Shown one piece after another: positions 36,659 to 44,955 of a stretch of DNA of 64,000 nucleotides. A program made the translations under genes and the position numbers. The stretch lies in the NCBI RefSeq assembly GCF_900142415.1, contig NZ_FRAU01000001.1, forward strand, positions 62,001 to 126,000. Reading direction: 5' to 3'. The stretch is from Rhodothermus profundi (GTDB lineage Bacteria > Bacteroidota > Rhodothermia > Rhodothermales > Rhodothermaceae). Under the pieces are notes generated by a model. That model was not told the origin of the DNA and did no database searches. It saw only the letters and a program-made list of their open reading frames with translations. How positions within the stretch are numbered: the first letter of the stretch is position 1; every line of letters begins with the position of its first letter.

Positions 36659-37735
36659 ATGCACGCCATGAAAGCCAGCTCGCGTCGTGATTTTCTGAAA
36701 GGTCTCGGGGTAGCCGCTGCTGGTGGCCTGATCACCTCTGGACTGTCGCTAGAGGCAGAGGGGCGTGGCCGGCGGCAGGCACGCTCTGCTGCAGGACCCA
36801 TGGGGCGTCGGGTGGAACGAGTGGCGGCCGATCCGTCCGACATTCCACCTCCGATCCACCGGGACTGGCCCATCACGCACAACATTACGTTGCGGGTGGA
36901 AGAGGTTGTGGCGGAAATCGAGCCGGGCGTAACGTTCAACTTCATGACCTACAACGGTCAGATTCCGGGCCCCATGATTCGCGTGCGTCAGGGGGATGTG
37001 GTCAACCTGACGCTGGAAAATCCGGCAACCAATCGGCTGCCCCACAATGTGGACTTTCACGCTGTTTACGGACCCGGAGGCGGGGCCGCGCATACGCTTG
37101 TAGCGCCAGGCCAGTCGAAAACCATCCGTTTCCGCTGCCTGTATCCAGGGGCGTATGTGTACCATTGCGCGGTGCCCGATCTGGACTACCACATCTCCAG
37201 TGGCATGTTCGGGATGATTCTGGTCGAGCCACCTGAGGGGCTACCGCCGGTAGACCGGGAGTACTATCTGGGGCAGCACGAGCTCTACACGGATAAGCAG
37301 CCCGGGGAGCCCGGACACCACAACTTTGATTTTGATAAGCTCTTTGCCGAGAAGCCTACCTATGTGCTGTTCAATGGGGCTAAGTATGGATTGACGGCCG
37401 AGCGTTATGGTGCCCTGAAGGCCAAGGTGGGCGAGACGGTACGCATCTTCCTGGCGGTGGGAGGCCCCAACGTGACCAGCAACTTCCATCCGATTGGGAA
37501 CGTGCTCTCCTACGTCTGGCGGGAAGGAGCTATTCTGAGCAACCCGGAGCGTAATGCACAGACAGTTGCGGTGCCGCCCGGGAGTTGTGGCATCTTCCAT
37601 ATGCGGCTGCCAGTGCCCGGTCCGGTTAAGCTGGTCGATCATGCCCTCACGCGCGTGGCCCGTAAAGGGCTGCTGGCCGTGCTGGAGGTCGAAGGGCCCG
37701 AGCAGCCAGACATCTACAATCCGAATCCTGCATAA
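36659..37735 (+). CDS. nirK: Copper-containing nitrite reductase
   Basis: A 358-residue periplasmic enzyme that reduces nitrite to NO. The Tat signal is SSRRDFLKGLGVAAAGG (residues about 6-22). The first cupredoxin domain carries the type 1 and type 2 copper ligands in PHNVDFHAVYGPGGG and YVYHCAVPDLDYHISSGMFG. The second domain supplies the type 2 His in SNFHPIGNVLSYVW. This arrangement and the length fit two-domain NirK/AniA. A blue copper protein follows 25 bp downstream and is a likely electron donor. No NO reductase is in the window. Confidence 0.92.
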   Translation: MHAMKASSRRDFLKGLGVAAAGGLITSGLSLEAEGRGRRQARSAAGPMGRRVERVAADPSDIPPPIHRDWPITHNITLRVEEVVAEIEPGVTFNFMTYNGQIPGPMIRVRQGDVVNLTLENPATNRLPHNVDFHAVYGPGGGAAHTLVAPGQSKTIRFRCLYPGAYVYHCAVPDLDYHISSGMFGMILVEPPEGLPPVDREYYLGQHELYTDKQPGEPGHHNFDFDKLFAEKPTYVLFNGAKYGLTAERYGALKAKVGETVRIFLAVGGPNVTSNFHPIGNVLSYVWREGAILSNPERNAQTVAVPPGSCGIFHMRLPVPGPVKLVDHALTRVARKGLLAVLEVEGPEQPDIYNPNPA

Positions 37736-37760
37736 GTCCTAAATAACGGAGCGCACAGCC

Positions 37761-38201
37761 ATGATGACGCGAATGATTCTATTGCTGGGCCTGCTGGTAG
37801 CAGGTGGGGTGCAGGCAGAGCCTGTCAAGAAGGTTGTTATTGAGCCAGTAGGCGATGAGCTCAAGTTCAAGCAGACAACCTTCACCGTGGCACCGGGTCA
37901 AACCGTGCAGCTCATTTTCAAAAACACAGCGAGCGTCATGCCGCATAACGTGGTGGTGCTGAACACCGACAGTCCAACCGTAGTGAATCGGGTTGGCACG
38001 GCGGCCCTTACAGATCCAGACTATGTGCCTGATGATCCAGCCATTCTAGCCTTTACGAAGGTGGCCCAACCGGGCCAGACCGTAGAGGTAACGTTTAAGG
38101 CGCCAGACAGGCCCGGCCGCTATCGTTACATCTGCACGTTTCCCGGGCACTACACCCTGATGCAGGGAACGATGGTCGTCTCCGGCAAGGCGACCAGTTG
38201 A
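37761..38201 (+). CDS. Azurin/plastocyanin-like blue copper protein
   Basis: A 146-residue periplasmic cupredoxin with an N-terminal signal peptide (about residues 1-20). Type 1 copper ligands are visible as His in VMPHNVVVL and Cys-His-Met in ICTFPGHYTLMQG near the C-terminus. It is cotranscribed with nirK and probably passes electrons to it. Azurin and auracyanin are both near this pattern; an exact subfamily cannot be given. A strong terminator follows. Confidence 0.9.
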   Translation: MMTRMILLLGLLVAGGVQAEPVKKVVIEPVGDELKFKQTTFTVAPGQTVQLIFKNTASVMPHNVVVLNTDSPTVVNRVGTAALTDPDYVPDDPAILAFTKVAQPGQTVEVTFKAPDRPGRYRYICTFPGHYTLMQGTMVVSGKATS

Positions 38202-38231
38202 TGGGGGAGGTTAAGCCTGCATCGCCAGGCA

Positions 38232-38262
38232 GGGGCGGATGCCATGGCATCCGCCCCTTTTT
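38232..38262 (+). terminator. Terminator of nirK operon
   Basis: A perfect 26-nt inverted repeat (GGGGCGGATGCCA at 38232-38244 against TGGCATCCGCCCC at 38245-38257) is followed by TTTTT. It lies 30 bp past the cupredoxin stop and faces the convergent DUF72 gene. Confidence 0.93.
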
Positions 38263-38284
38263 ATATAGGGATGAACCAGGCAGC

Positions 38285-39016
38285 TCAGCTGGTGGTTAGC
38301 AGCGTTTTCAGCGTACGAGCGTTCAGGACAGCGTGGCCGTCGATGTCATTATTGAAGTACACGTACACGTCGCGGCCTTCAGCCAGCCAGTCGTGGATGC
38401 GGTGGGCCCACTGTTGGAGCGTTGCCTCCTCATAGCTGCCTGCATAACGTCCGCTGGTGCCATGGAACCGAACGTAGACAGCAGGACCAGTGGTCCACAA
38501 GGGTACCTGAAGGCGCGACCAGTCGTGCAGGCAAAAAATCAGCCCCTGCTGAGCCAGAAACGCCTGTACGGATTCGGTGAACCAGCTTCGATGGCGAAAT
38601 TCGAAGACATGCAGATAGCCGGGTGGTAACAGGGCTGTGAAGGCCTCCAGACGCTCCAGATCGGCATGCAGACCGGGAGGAAGCTGGTAAAGAATAGGGC
38701 CCAGATGCTCCTGAAGCGGCTCGATGGCCTGAAAAAAAGTCTGAAGCGCCTCGGCGCAGTCGCGCAGGCGACGCTGGTGCGTAATGAGGCGACTGACTTT
38801 TACCGCAAAGCGAAAGCCTGAGGGCGCTTGATCATGCCAGCGTTGCACGGTAGTAGGGCGTGGGAGGTGATAGAACGTGCTGTTGAGTTCGACGGTATCG
38901 AAAATTTGCGCGTAGTACCCCAGCCACTGACGGGAAGGCACCTCTTCCGGATAGAACACGCCCCGCCAGTGGCGGTAGGCCCATCCTGAAGTGCCAATCC
39001 AGGCGCGTCCCCTCAT
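38285..39016 (-). CDS. DUF72 family protein (TIM-barrel, YecE-like)
   Basis: A 243-residue DUF72 protein. Diagnostic parts are WIGTSGWAYRHWRGVFYPE at the start, FDTVELNSTFYHLPRPTTV, FRFAVKVSRLITH, GPILYQLPPGLHAD, FEFRHRSWF, and VYVYFNNDIDGHAVLNA at the end. The fold is a TIM barrel; the activity is unknown, although structural work suggests nucleic-acid-related roles for some members. It is a single gene facing the nirK operon. Confidence 0.9.
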   Translation of the reverse strand: MRGRAWIGTSGWAYRHWRGVFYPEEVPSRQWLGYYAQIFDTVELNSTFYHLPRPTTVQRWHDQAPSGFRFAVKVSRLITHQRRLRDCAEALQTFFQAIEPLQEHLGPILYQLPPGLHADLERLEAFTALLPPGYLHVFEFRHRSWFTESVQAFLAQQGLIFCLHDWSRLQVPLWTTGPAVYVRFHGTSGRYAGSYEEATLQQWAHRIHDWLAEGRDVYVYFNNDIDGHAVLNARTLKTLLTTS

Positions 39017-39171
39017 GCAAAATCGGCAGCTTGTTCGGAACCGCCTATAAAACCGGCCGTTGCAAGCCTGTGTTCACGGTATTGTTTCACTGACCGGTGC
39101 CCTCTCGTTGGCTGCACGGCATTTCTGCCTGACAGAGCGAAGGACTTCCGGTCCCAGTACACAGGTTTGTT

Positions 39172-39384
39172 ATGTCTCAGGGTACCGTCAAATGGTTCAG
39201 CGCCGAGAAAGGCTACGGCTTTATTGAGCAGGACGGTGGGGGCGAAGATGTCTTTGTACATCGGACGGCCGTAGCCGGGCTGGGCTATGGCGAAGAGCTG
39301 CGTAAAGGGGAGCGGCTGAGCTTTGAGATTCGCCGCACGCCCAAAGGACTCCAGGCCGTCAACGTGCAACGGCTGGACAGGTAA
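39172..39384 (+). CDS. Cold-shock domain protein (CspA family)
   Basis: A 70-residue single cold-shock domain protein that binds ssDNA/RNA as a chaperone. RNP1 KGYGFIEQ and RNP2 DVFVHRTAV are intact, after the usual MSQGTVKWFSAEKG start. It has its own terminator 18 bp past the stop and a 155-bp upstream region, which fits a monocistronic message with a leader. Confidence 0.96.
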   Translation: MSQGTVKWFSAEKGYGFIEQDGGGEDVFVHRTAVAGLGYGEELRKGERLSFEIRRTPKGLQAVNVQRLDR

Positions 39385-39402
39385 ACACCCGCGCAGACGA
39401 CA

Positions 39403-39435
39403 AGGCCCGGCGTCACGCTGGGGCGCCGGGCCTTT
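39403..39435 (+). terminator. Terminator of the cold-shock gene
   Basis: A 10-bp stem AGGCCCGGCG (39403-39412) and CGCCGGGCCT (39424-39433) with an 11-nt loop, then a short T run. It also faces the convergent SnoaL-like gene and may act in both directions. Confidence 0.85.
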
Positions 39436-39444
39436 GTACAACGC

Positions 39445-39873
39445 CTATCGATTCGGGCGGGAAGACCAGTGGATGGCACCTATGCGCCAACCATCAGGGG
39501 TGCGGTGGAGTACCAGCAGCTCCGCACTGGACAGGTCATATGACCGCTCCCGAAACGTACCCTGCAGGCGAGACACGGTGCTCACGTAGGCCAGCTCACC
39601 CGCTACCCGCACCTGTTGCCAGACAATGCTGCGTCGCATGGCCTGCAGGAAGGCCACGTCTCGACCATAATGATGACCTAAGTATTCGGCTTTGGACTCG
39701 CGGCGCCCCCCTTCTAAGATGATCACCTCCTCCAGGAGCAACTGCGCCACAGTGGCACGGTCGCCCTGAGCAAGCGCTTCATGAAAGCGCGCGACGGTCT
39801 GCTGAACCGCAGCCGTGTCGGAAGGCACCGGGGCCAACCATAACCCTATCAGGAGCCAGCTAAGACCCAGCAT
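39445..39873 (-). CDS. SnoaL/DUF4440-like exported protein
   Basis: 142 residues from the ATG at 39873. A signal-peptide-like start (MLGLSWLLIGLWLAP) precedes a cone-shaped NTF2/SnoaL-type domain: AAVQQTVARFHEALAQGD, VIILEGG, AYVSTVSRLQG, LVLHRTPDGWRIGAIHWS. The frame stays open to 39933, but a TATAAT box lies inside that extension, so the inner start is preferred. Members range from enzymes to ligand-binding proteins; the function here is unknown. Confidence 0.75.
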   Translation of the reverse strand: MLGLSWLLIGLWLAPVPSDTAAVQQTVARFHEALAQGDRATVAQLLLEEVIILEGGRRESKAEYLGHHYGRDVAFLQAMRRSIVWQQVRVAGELAYVSTVSRLQGTFRERSYDLSSAELLVLHRTPDGWRIGAIHWSSRPNR

Positions 39874-39909
39874 AAGCGATAACCCGTTCGTGTGAGAAAA
39901 AGTCTCTAG

Positions 39910-39915
39910 ATTATA
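39910..39915 (-). promoter_or_regulatory. -10 box candidate (TATAAT)
   Basis: On the minus strand TATAAT lies 37 bp upstream of the SnoaL-like ATG at 39873. TTTCCT, 18 bp further upstream, is only a weak -35 match. The box supports the downstream start of that gene. Confidence 0.35.
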
Positions 39916-39943
39916 CACACTAAACCTGTACAAAGGAAAGATA

Positions 39944-40618
39944 ATGGGAATGGCTTCCGAACGTGTCCGAAAACGGTATGTTCATGCCCTGCGATTCCAA
40001 TGGCTGACCCCCGCCTACGATACGATTATAAAGACGACTACCCGCGAGCAACGCTTCAAGCAGGCATTAATTTCGCAGGCTCAGCTGGGGGCAGGCCATC
40101 AGGTTCTGGATGTGGGGTGTGGAACCGGCACTTTGGCTATCTGGATTAAGCAGCGGCATCCGGATGTCTCCGTAACCGGTATCGACGGAGAGCCGGCAAT
40201 TCTTGCCATTGCGCGTCAAAAAGCGCAAAAAGCTGGCGTCTCGGTTGTTTTTAAGCAGGCCCTTGCTTATTCGCTTCCCTTTCCAGATCACTGTTTTGAT
40301 CGCGTTTTTTCAAGTCTGCTGTTGCACCACATGGTCTGGGAGGACAAGGTGCGTACGGCCCGTGAAGTTTTTCGGGTACTGAAGCCGGGAGGGACGTGGC
40401 ATGTCGCAGACTGGGGAGCACCAGCGCACAGGATCATGCGGCTGCTGTTTTTTTCCATTCAACTGCTGGATGGATTCGAGCAGACACGAGACCATGTGAC
40501 CGGTCGGCTTCCCGAACTGTTCGCACGTGCTGGTTTTCAGGAAGTGCAGGTGGGGCCTTCGTTTTCTACCCTCTATGGTACCCTGACCCTTTACCAGGGA
40601 CGCCGACCCCTTGCGTAA
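39944..40618 (+). CDS. Class I SAM-dependent methyltransferase
   Basis: A 224-residue methyltransferase with motif I VLDVGCGTGTLAIWI (near residue 52), a post-I acidic residue in VTGIDGEPAIL, and the FDRVFSSLLLHHMVWEDKV segment typical of UbiE/Methyltransf_11 proteins. GGAAAG lies just before the ATG. It could act on a quinone, a lipid or a small molecule. The divergent SnoaL-like and convergent FAD oxidoreductase genes do not decide. Confidence 0.85.
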   Translation: MGMASERVRKRYVHALRFQWLTPAYDTIIKTTTREQRFKQALISQAQLGAGHQVLDVGCGTGTLAIWIKQRHPDVSVTGIDGEPAILAIARQKAQKAGVSVVFKQALAYSLPFPDHCFDRVFSSLLLHHMVWEDKVRTAREVFRVLKPGGTWHVADWGAPAHRIMRLLFFSIQLLDGFEQTRDHVTGRLPELFARAGFQEVQVGPSFSTLYGTLTLYQGRRPLA

Positions 40619-40628
40619 CACGCGAGGT

Positions 40629-41807
40629 TCAAAAAGCGGCCGTCAGGTATGGTGGAACGCACTGCTGGAGCGAAGCATGATCCACATGTTTGCCATGTCG
40701 GCACCAGAGGCAGGTGCATTCTGTCTCGCGGCATGCTTGCTCCCGCAGCGTTGGAAAAAGACGGTGCCGGGCTACCCGGTACAGCCGCTGTTTGAATTTC
40801 GAAGGTTGGTATTGGCGACGCAGCTCCTGCAGCACATCGGACTGGCTGAGGTGCTGCAGCATCCAACGGTAACCGTGGTTGCCTAATTGGTTATAGAGCA
40901 ATCGGTTGACCAGGGAGGTTTGCAGCCAGGGCACAAGGTACTGCCGGCACCACGCATTGTAGTCAGCTTGTTCCAGAATAGCCCGCGCAGCCAGGTAGCC
41001 AGACCAGAGGGCATAGCGGAGCCCGAATCCCCAGAGGGCATCTTGAAAGCCTGCCCGTTCGCCTACAAAGTAGACGCGGTTGCCGCGGGTCCAGGTGTCG
41101 CGTACGGCGAAATTGACATATCCGCCAAAGACGCGCGGATTACGGACAGGCATGCGCACGACGCGGCTGACCGTCTCCAGGGTGCGTTCGAAGTACACGC
41201 GTGCCAGCGGAAAGTCGTCGAACAGGCAGGTTGCCAGTGTAGCTCGTCCCCGATGCACCAGCAGATACGCGTATCCCCGGGGCGCGATGCGGTCGTCCAG
41301 AAAGCCGTAGCAGGCGTCCGGATGGTCGGTTTCAAAGACCAGTCCCCGGGCGATGGCGTCTGCAGCGTAGGGACCGGTAGCTACGATGACAGGGCCTCCG
41401 GTAATTCGTTCTACGCGCTGGCGAAAGTGGAGCGCAGCGCCTGCCTCCAGGGCCTGCTGCTTTAAGCCCTGGTCCAACGATCCGGGATGGGGCCCTCGCG
41501 TGATCAGGTAAAACCAGGGGCGTTGGGTTCGGATCGGAAAGCCCTCCAGCGAAGGATCATAAAAAACGCCTTCGGTGTACGGCACGCACTGAAAATTCGT
41601 TTCAAGGCCCAGAGCTGCCAGAAAGTCGAGCACATCCTCGTCAGTGGACCAGTTCTCCAGTCCCTGAAAGTCGCCGTGAAAGCGGGCGCCCACATCCGGG
41701 GCCTGTTCAAAGACGTCGACCTTTACGCCGGCGCGGGCCAGCGTTATCGCGGCAGTCAGGCCGGCAGGACCTGCGCCAATCACCTGTACGTCGGCTCGGG
41801 TATTCAT
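40629..41807 (-). CDS. FAD-dependent oxidoreductase, geranylgeranyl-reductase-like
   Basis: 392 residues from the ATG at 41807, chosen because the FAD-binding VQVIGAGPAGLTAAITLARAG follows at once and the upstream cupredoxin stop overlaps it by 4 bp. It resembles the geranylgeranyl reductase/halogenase group of GR2 flavoproteins (VFEQAPDVGARFHGDF, VYFVGERAGFQDALWGFGLR). The C-terminus has a cysteine cluster (Cys-x4-Cys-x-Cys-x2-Cys within RETECTCLWC) that may bind metal. Substrate unknown. It is the last gene of the copper island, so a role in copper or membrane-lipid redox is possible but not shown. Confidence 0.8.
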   Translation of the reverse strand: MNTRADVQVIGAGPAGLTAAITLARAGVKVDVFEQAPDVGARFHGDFQGLENWSTDEDVLDFLAALGLETNFQCVPYTEGVFYDPSLEGFPIRTQRPWFYLITRGPHPGSLDQGLKQQALEAGAALHFRQRVERITGGPVIVATGPYAADAIARGLVFETDHPDACYGFLDDRIAPRGYAYLLVHRGRATLATCLFDDFPLARVYFERTLETVSRVVRMPVRNPRVFGGYVNFAVRDTWTRGNRVYFVGERAGFQDALWGFGLRYALWSGYLAARAILEQADYNAWCRQYLVPWLQTSLVNRLLYNQLGNHGYRWMLQHLSQSDVLQELRRQYQPSKFKQRLYRVARHRLFPTLREQACRETECTCLWCRHGKHVDHASLQQCVPPYLTAAF

Positions 41808-42223
41808 GCGTTTGCTCCCTGTTCGATAAGCTGAATCGTTCCTTTCAGGCGTCCTCGCATGCAGGAGAACGTGTACGTACCGGCGGCGGTAGGGGGTAGC
41901 TCGATGCGGGTTGCCGAGGTCTCTTCCAGCAAGACCTTCCGTCCCCAGGACAGCAGGTGCAGCCGGCGGGCGCACAAGGGTGCGTCCGGATCCCGATGGA
42001 AGACGAGCCGGAGGGGATGGTGGGCAAGCGCCTGGATCCGTCGTGGCCGGAACCCGTCTGGCCCTACCTGAATGTGGGCTTCCTGAAAGCCGTCAGGTCC
42101 GGGGTGAAGGCGCATGCGGCGTCCGGGCCAGGGACCCAGTAGCAGAGCCAGGGTCAGCATCCCGCCCAGGCCAACGAGAAGCAGCGCAAGCATGGCGTCT
42201 GGTCGTTGTCGGTCCGTATCCAT
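41804..42223 (-). CDS. Membrane-anchored cupredoxin-domain protein
   Basis: A 139-residue protein with one N-terminal transmembrane segment (MLALLLVGLGGMLTLALLLG) and a periplasmic cupredoxin-1 type domain. That domain has LRLVFHRDPDAPLCARRLHL (conserved Cys) and the final TYTFSCMRGRLKGTIQLIE, where C-x-R/M-x3-KG corresponds to the usual CGMGMxxG copper end. Such proteins often accompany copper P-type ATPases and probably take up or deliver copper. An ATG at 42193 (MLALLL) would avoid the hairpin that abuts 42223 and is an alternative start. It overlaps the FAD oxidoreductase by 4 bp. Confidence 0.78.
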   Translation of the reverse strand: MDTDRQRPDAMLALLLVGLGGMLTLALLLGPWPGRRMRLHPGPDGFQEAHIQVGPDGFRPRRIQALAHHPLRLVFHRDPDAPLCARRLHLLSWGRKVLLEETSATRIELPPTAAGTYTFSCMRGRLKGTIQLIEQGANA

Positions 42224-42224
42224 A

Positions 42225-42253
42225 AAGAAAGACGCCCGCCGGGCGTCTTTCTT
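42225..42253 (-). terminator. Hairpin between copB and the cupredoxin gene
   Basis: A 13-bp stem (AAGAAAGACGCCC at 42225-42237 against GGGCGTCTTTCTT at 42241-42253) with a 3-nt loop ends one base before the cupredoxin ATG at 42223. It can act as a weak terminator after copB or as a structure that limits translation of the cupredoxin. It lacks a long downstream U run. Confidence 0.6.
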
Positions 42254-42278
42254 ACAGAAGCCCTCTGGTGAAGCCGCG

Positions 42279-44393
42279 TTATTTTTCCACTTTCAGGAAG
42301 CGGGCATTGATCGAGACAATCACTGTGCTGGCCGACATAAACACAGCCGCTACGGCCGGTCCGAGCAACAGGCCCAGCTTATAGAGCACGCCGGCTGCCA
42401 GCGGAATAGCAATGATGTTGTAGCCGGCTGCCCACCAGAGATTTTGTACCATTTTGCGGTAGGTGGCGCGGCTTAGCCGGAGGATTGAGACTACGTCACG
42501 GGGATCGTTGCGGACCAGCACGATGTCGGCGGTCTCGATGGCCACGTCGGTACCTGCGCCGATCGCAATCCCTACGTCAGCCTGTGCCAGGGCAGGCGCA
42601 TCGTTAATGCCATCCCCGACCATCGCCACGCGCAGGCCGCGCTGCTGCACTTCCCTGACTTTGGCGGCTTTCTGATCGGGAAGCACCTCAGCGAAGTAGT
42701 CGTCCAGGCCAATTTCACGGGCAACCCAGGCGGCCACGCGGCGGTTGTCGCCCGTGAGCATCAGAACCTGCAGGCCCATCTGTTTGAGCTGGCGGACCGC
42801 CTCTCTGGATTCTGGCCGGATGACGTCGGCCAGCGCAATGGCGCCCGCAACCTGGCCGTCGCGCACGACAAACACAACGGTTTTGCCCTGTTCGGCCAGG
42901 GCATCGACCCGGGGGTCCTGGACGGCCAGCCCATGCTCGCGCAGGTAGCCCGGGCTAACAACCAGCACTTCCTGACCGTTAACGCGGGCGCGCGCCCCTT
43001 TCCCGGGAATGGCCTGAAAGTCGTCCGCTGCAAGCGGCTGCTCCACCGCTTCGACAATCCCACGGGCAATCGGATGTTCGGAATGCTGCTCTACCGCTGC
43101 CGCCAGGCGAAGCAGTTCTTCTTCGGAAAGACTATCCTGGAAAACCAGCGTGTCGGTAACGCCAAAACGTCCTTCGGTCAGGGTCCCGGTCTTGTCAAAA
43201 ATGACCGCTTGCAAATTGCGTGCGTTTTCAAAGGCGGTGCGGTCACGAATGAGCAAGCCGTTCTGGGCAGACAGGGCGGTGGAGACCGCCACTACCAGGG
43301 GAACGGCCAGACCCAGCGCATGCGGGCAGGCAATTACCATGACCGTTACCATCCGTTCCAGGGCAAAGTCGAAGGGCTGCCCTATCAGCAGGGTCCAGAC
43401 GGCCAGCGTCAGGCCGCCTCCACCTAGCGCCACAATGGTCAACCAGCGGGCGGCTCGGTTGGCCAGGTCCTGCGTGCGTGATTTGGCTTCTTGCGCCTGG
43501 CGCACGAGCTCAATTACCTGGGATAGGTAGCTCTCAGCGCCGGTCTTCTGCACTTCAATGGTCAGCGATCCTTCGCCGTTGATGGCACCGCCAATGACGG
43601 TATCGCCAACCTTCTTTTCCACAGGAGCTGATTCTCCGGTCAGCAGGGCCTCGTTGACGGTCGTGTGCCCTTCGACAATCACGCCGTCGGCCGGGATTTT
43701 TTCGCCGGGGCGTACCAGCACCCGGTCGCCTGGATGCAGTTGATCAAGCGGGACGTCCTGGATCGTTCCGTCAGGCAGCACCTTGTGCGCTTCGGAAGGC
43801 ATCAGGCGCGCCAGCTCTTCCAGGGCACGGGAGGCGCCCAGCACCGAGCGCATTTCGATCCAGTGTCCCAGCAGCATCACATCGATCAGGGTGGCCAGCT
43901 CCCAGAAAAAGATCTTGCCAGCCAGTCCAAACACGACGGCGCTGGAATAGAGATAAGCGGTCGCAATGGCGATCGCAATGAGCGTCATCATGCCCGGATT
44001 GCGCTGGCGCAGCTCGTCAAACAGCCCTTTCAGAAAGGGCCATCCACCGTAGAAGAACACGACGGATGACAGCGCCCAGAGTACCAGCAGGTCGCCCGGA
44101 AAACGCAGGGCGTCGCCCAGCCCCAGAAACGACTGGATCATGGGCGAAAGCGCCAGGATAGGAATAGTCAGCACCAGCGAGATCCAGAAGCGGCGCCGGA
44201 AGTCTTCTACCATGTGCGCGTGATGCGCGTGGTGGTCGTGATGGGCATGATGGTCAGGGTGGGCATGCGCGTGGTGGGCTGCTGCAGGCGTCGCCTTGTG
44301 GGCGGTGTGGTGGGCATGATGATCGGGCGTGTGGCCTTTATGCGTATGATGCGCGTGTTCCGTATGGGAACGATCCGGGGTAGTCATGGCCAT
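42279..44393 (-). CDS. copB: CopB-type copper-translocating P-type ATPase with His-rich N-terminus
   Basis: A 704-residue P1B-type ATPase exporting copper. The first 60 residues contain 24 histidines in HHAHHxH-like runs and no CxxC domain. Eight transmembrane segments are expected. TM6 carries CPH (Cys356, VIACPHALGLAVP), the mark of P1B-3/CopB rather than CopA (CPC). LLTGES, DKTGTLTEG and GDGINDAPAL are the actuator, phosphorylation and hinge motifs. CopB proteins favour Cu2+ or Cu+ export. It lies between an ECF sigma factor gene and a cupredoxin gene on the same strand. Confidence 0.95.
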   Translation of the reverse strand: MAMTTPDRSHTEHAHHTHKGHTPDHHAHHTAHKATPAAAHHAHAHPDHHAHHDHHAHHAHMVEDFRRRFWISLVLTIPILALSPMIQSFLGLGDALRFPGDLLVLWALSSVVFFYGGWPFLKGLFDELRQRNPGMMTLIAIAIATAYLYSSAVVFGLAGKIFFWELATLIDVMLLGHWIEMRSVLGASRALEELARLMPSEAHKVLPDGTIQDVPLDQLHPGDRVLVRPGEKIPADGVIVEGHTTVNEALLTGESAPVEKKVGDTVIGGAINGEGSLTIEVQKTGAESYLSQVIELVRQAQEAKSRTQDLANRAARWLTIVALGGGGLTLAVWTLLIGQPFDFALERMVTVMVIACPHALGLAVPLVVAVSTALSAQNGLLIRDRTAFENARNLQAVIFDKTGTLTEGRFGVTDTLVFQDSLSEEELLRLAAAVEQHSEHPIARGIVEAVEQPLAADDFQAIPGKGARARVNGQEVLVVSPGYLREHGLAVQDPRVDALAEQGKTVVFVVRDGQVAGAIALADVIRPESREAVRQLKQMGLQVLMLTGDNRRVAAWVAREIGLDDYFAEVLPDQKAAKVREVQQRGLRVAMVGDGINDAPALAQADVGIAIGAGTDVAIETADIVLVRNDPRDVVSILRLSRATYRKMVQNLWWAAGYNIIAIPLAAGVLYKLGLLLGPAVAAVFMSASTVIVSINARFLKVEK

Positions 44394-44407
44394 TGCGGGT
44401 TGGGTTT

Positions 44408-44953
44408 TTAGCAGGCACAGTCAAAGTAACTATGATCCAGACAGAAAGTACAGGCGGCCTCCAGACGCCGTCGGAGTTGGCGACGCGCTCGGTGAAGCCG
44501 CACGTGCAGGTTGTTTGGCGTAATGCCCAGTTCCTGGGCTACCTCTTTCGGTCGTTTCCCATTTAAGTCGATTGCCTCAATCAGATGGCGGTAGGCCGGT
44601 CGAAGCGTTGGCAACAGTTCCTGAAAACAGCGACAGATCATCTGGCGGTCTTCAGGCGACAGCGATGCCTCTTCGGCAGCCTCTGCGTAGCGTCGATACG
44701 CCTGCTGTTCACGTCGATGTTTGCGGTACGTGTCGGCAATAGCTCGCTGGACAATGCGATAGAACCAGGGAATCAGCTTCTCCCGACTCCGCAGATTGGG
44801 GGCTGCCTGGAGAGCTTTCAGCAGGCTGTCCTGCAGGATGTCTTCCGCTAAATGCGGGTCATGGACTTTGTACTGGATATAGGTTAGCAATTGCTGGCCT
44901 CCGCGGGCGAGCAACGTTTCGAGTTCAGGATATTGAATCTTACGGGTAAGCAT
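44408..44953 (-). CDS. ECF-type sigma factor with C-terminal Cys cluster
   Basis: 181 residues from the ATG at 44953 (MLTRKIQYPELETLL), which lies just beyond the ICMT-like stop; the frame stays open further upstream. Region 2 is HLAEDILQDSLLKAL and IPWFYRIVQRAIADTYRKHRR. Region 4 is LRPAYRHLIEAIDLNGKRPKEVAQELGI then HVRLHRARRQLRRRL. The protein ends in CTFCLDHSYFDCAC (C-x2-C-x7-C-x-C), a tail seen in SigZ/CorE-like factors where cysteines may sense metal. No anti-sigma gene is adjacent, so the tail could be the sensor. It is next to copB and may control it. Confidence 0.85.
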   Translation of the reverse strand: MLTRKIQYPELETLLARGGQQLLTYIQYKVHDPHLAEDILQDSLLKALQAAPNLRSREKLIPWFYRIVQRAIADTYRKHRREQQAYRRYAEAAEEASLSPEDRQMICRCFQELLPTLRPAYRHLIEAIDLNGKRPKEVAQELGITPNNLHVRLHRARRQLRRRLEAACTFCLDHSYFDCAC

Positions 44954-44955
44954 GG

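Noticed and set aside
36659-37735. Laccase or other multicopper oxidase instead of NirK
   Set aside because: The two-domain length, NirK-like copper ligand arrangement, Tat signal and adjacent azurin-like gene fit NirK better.
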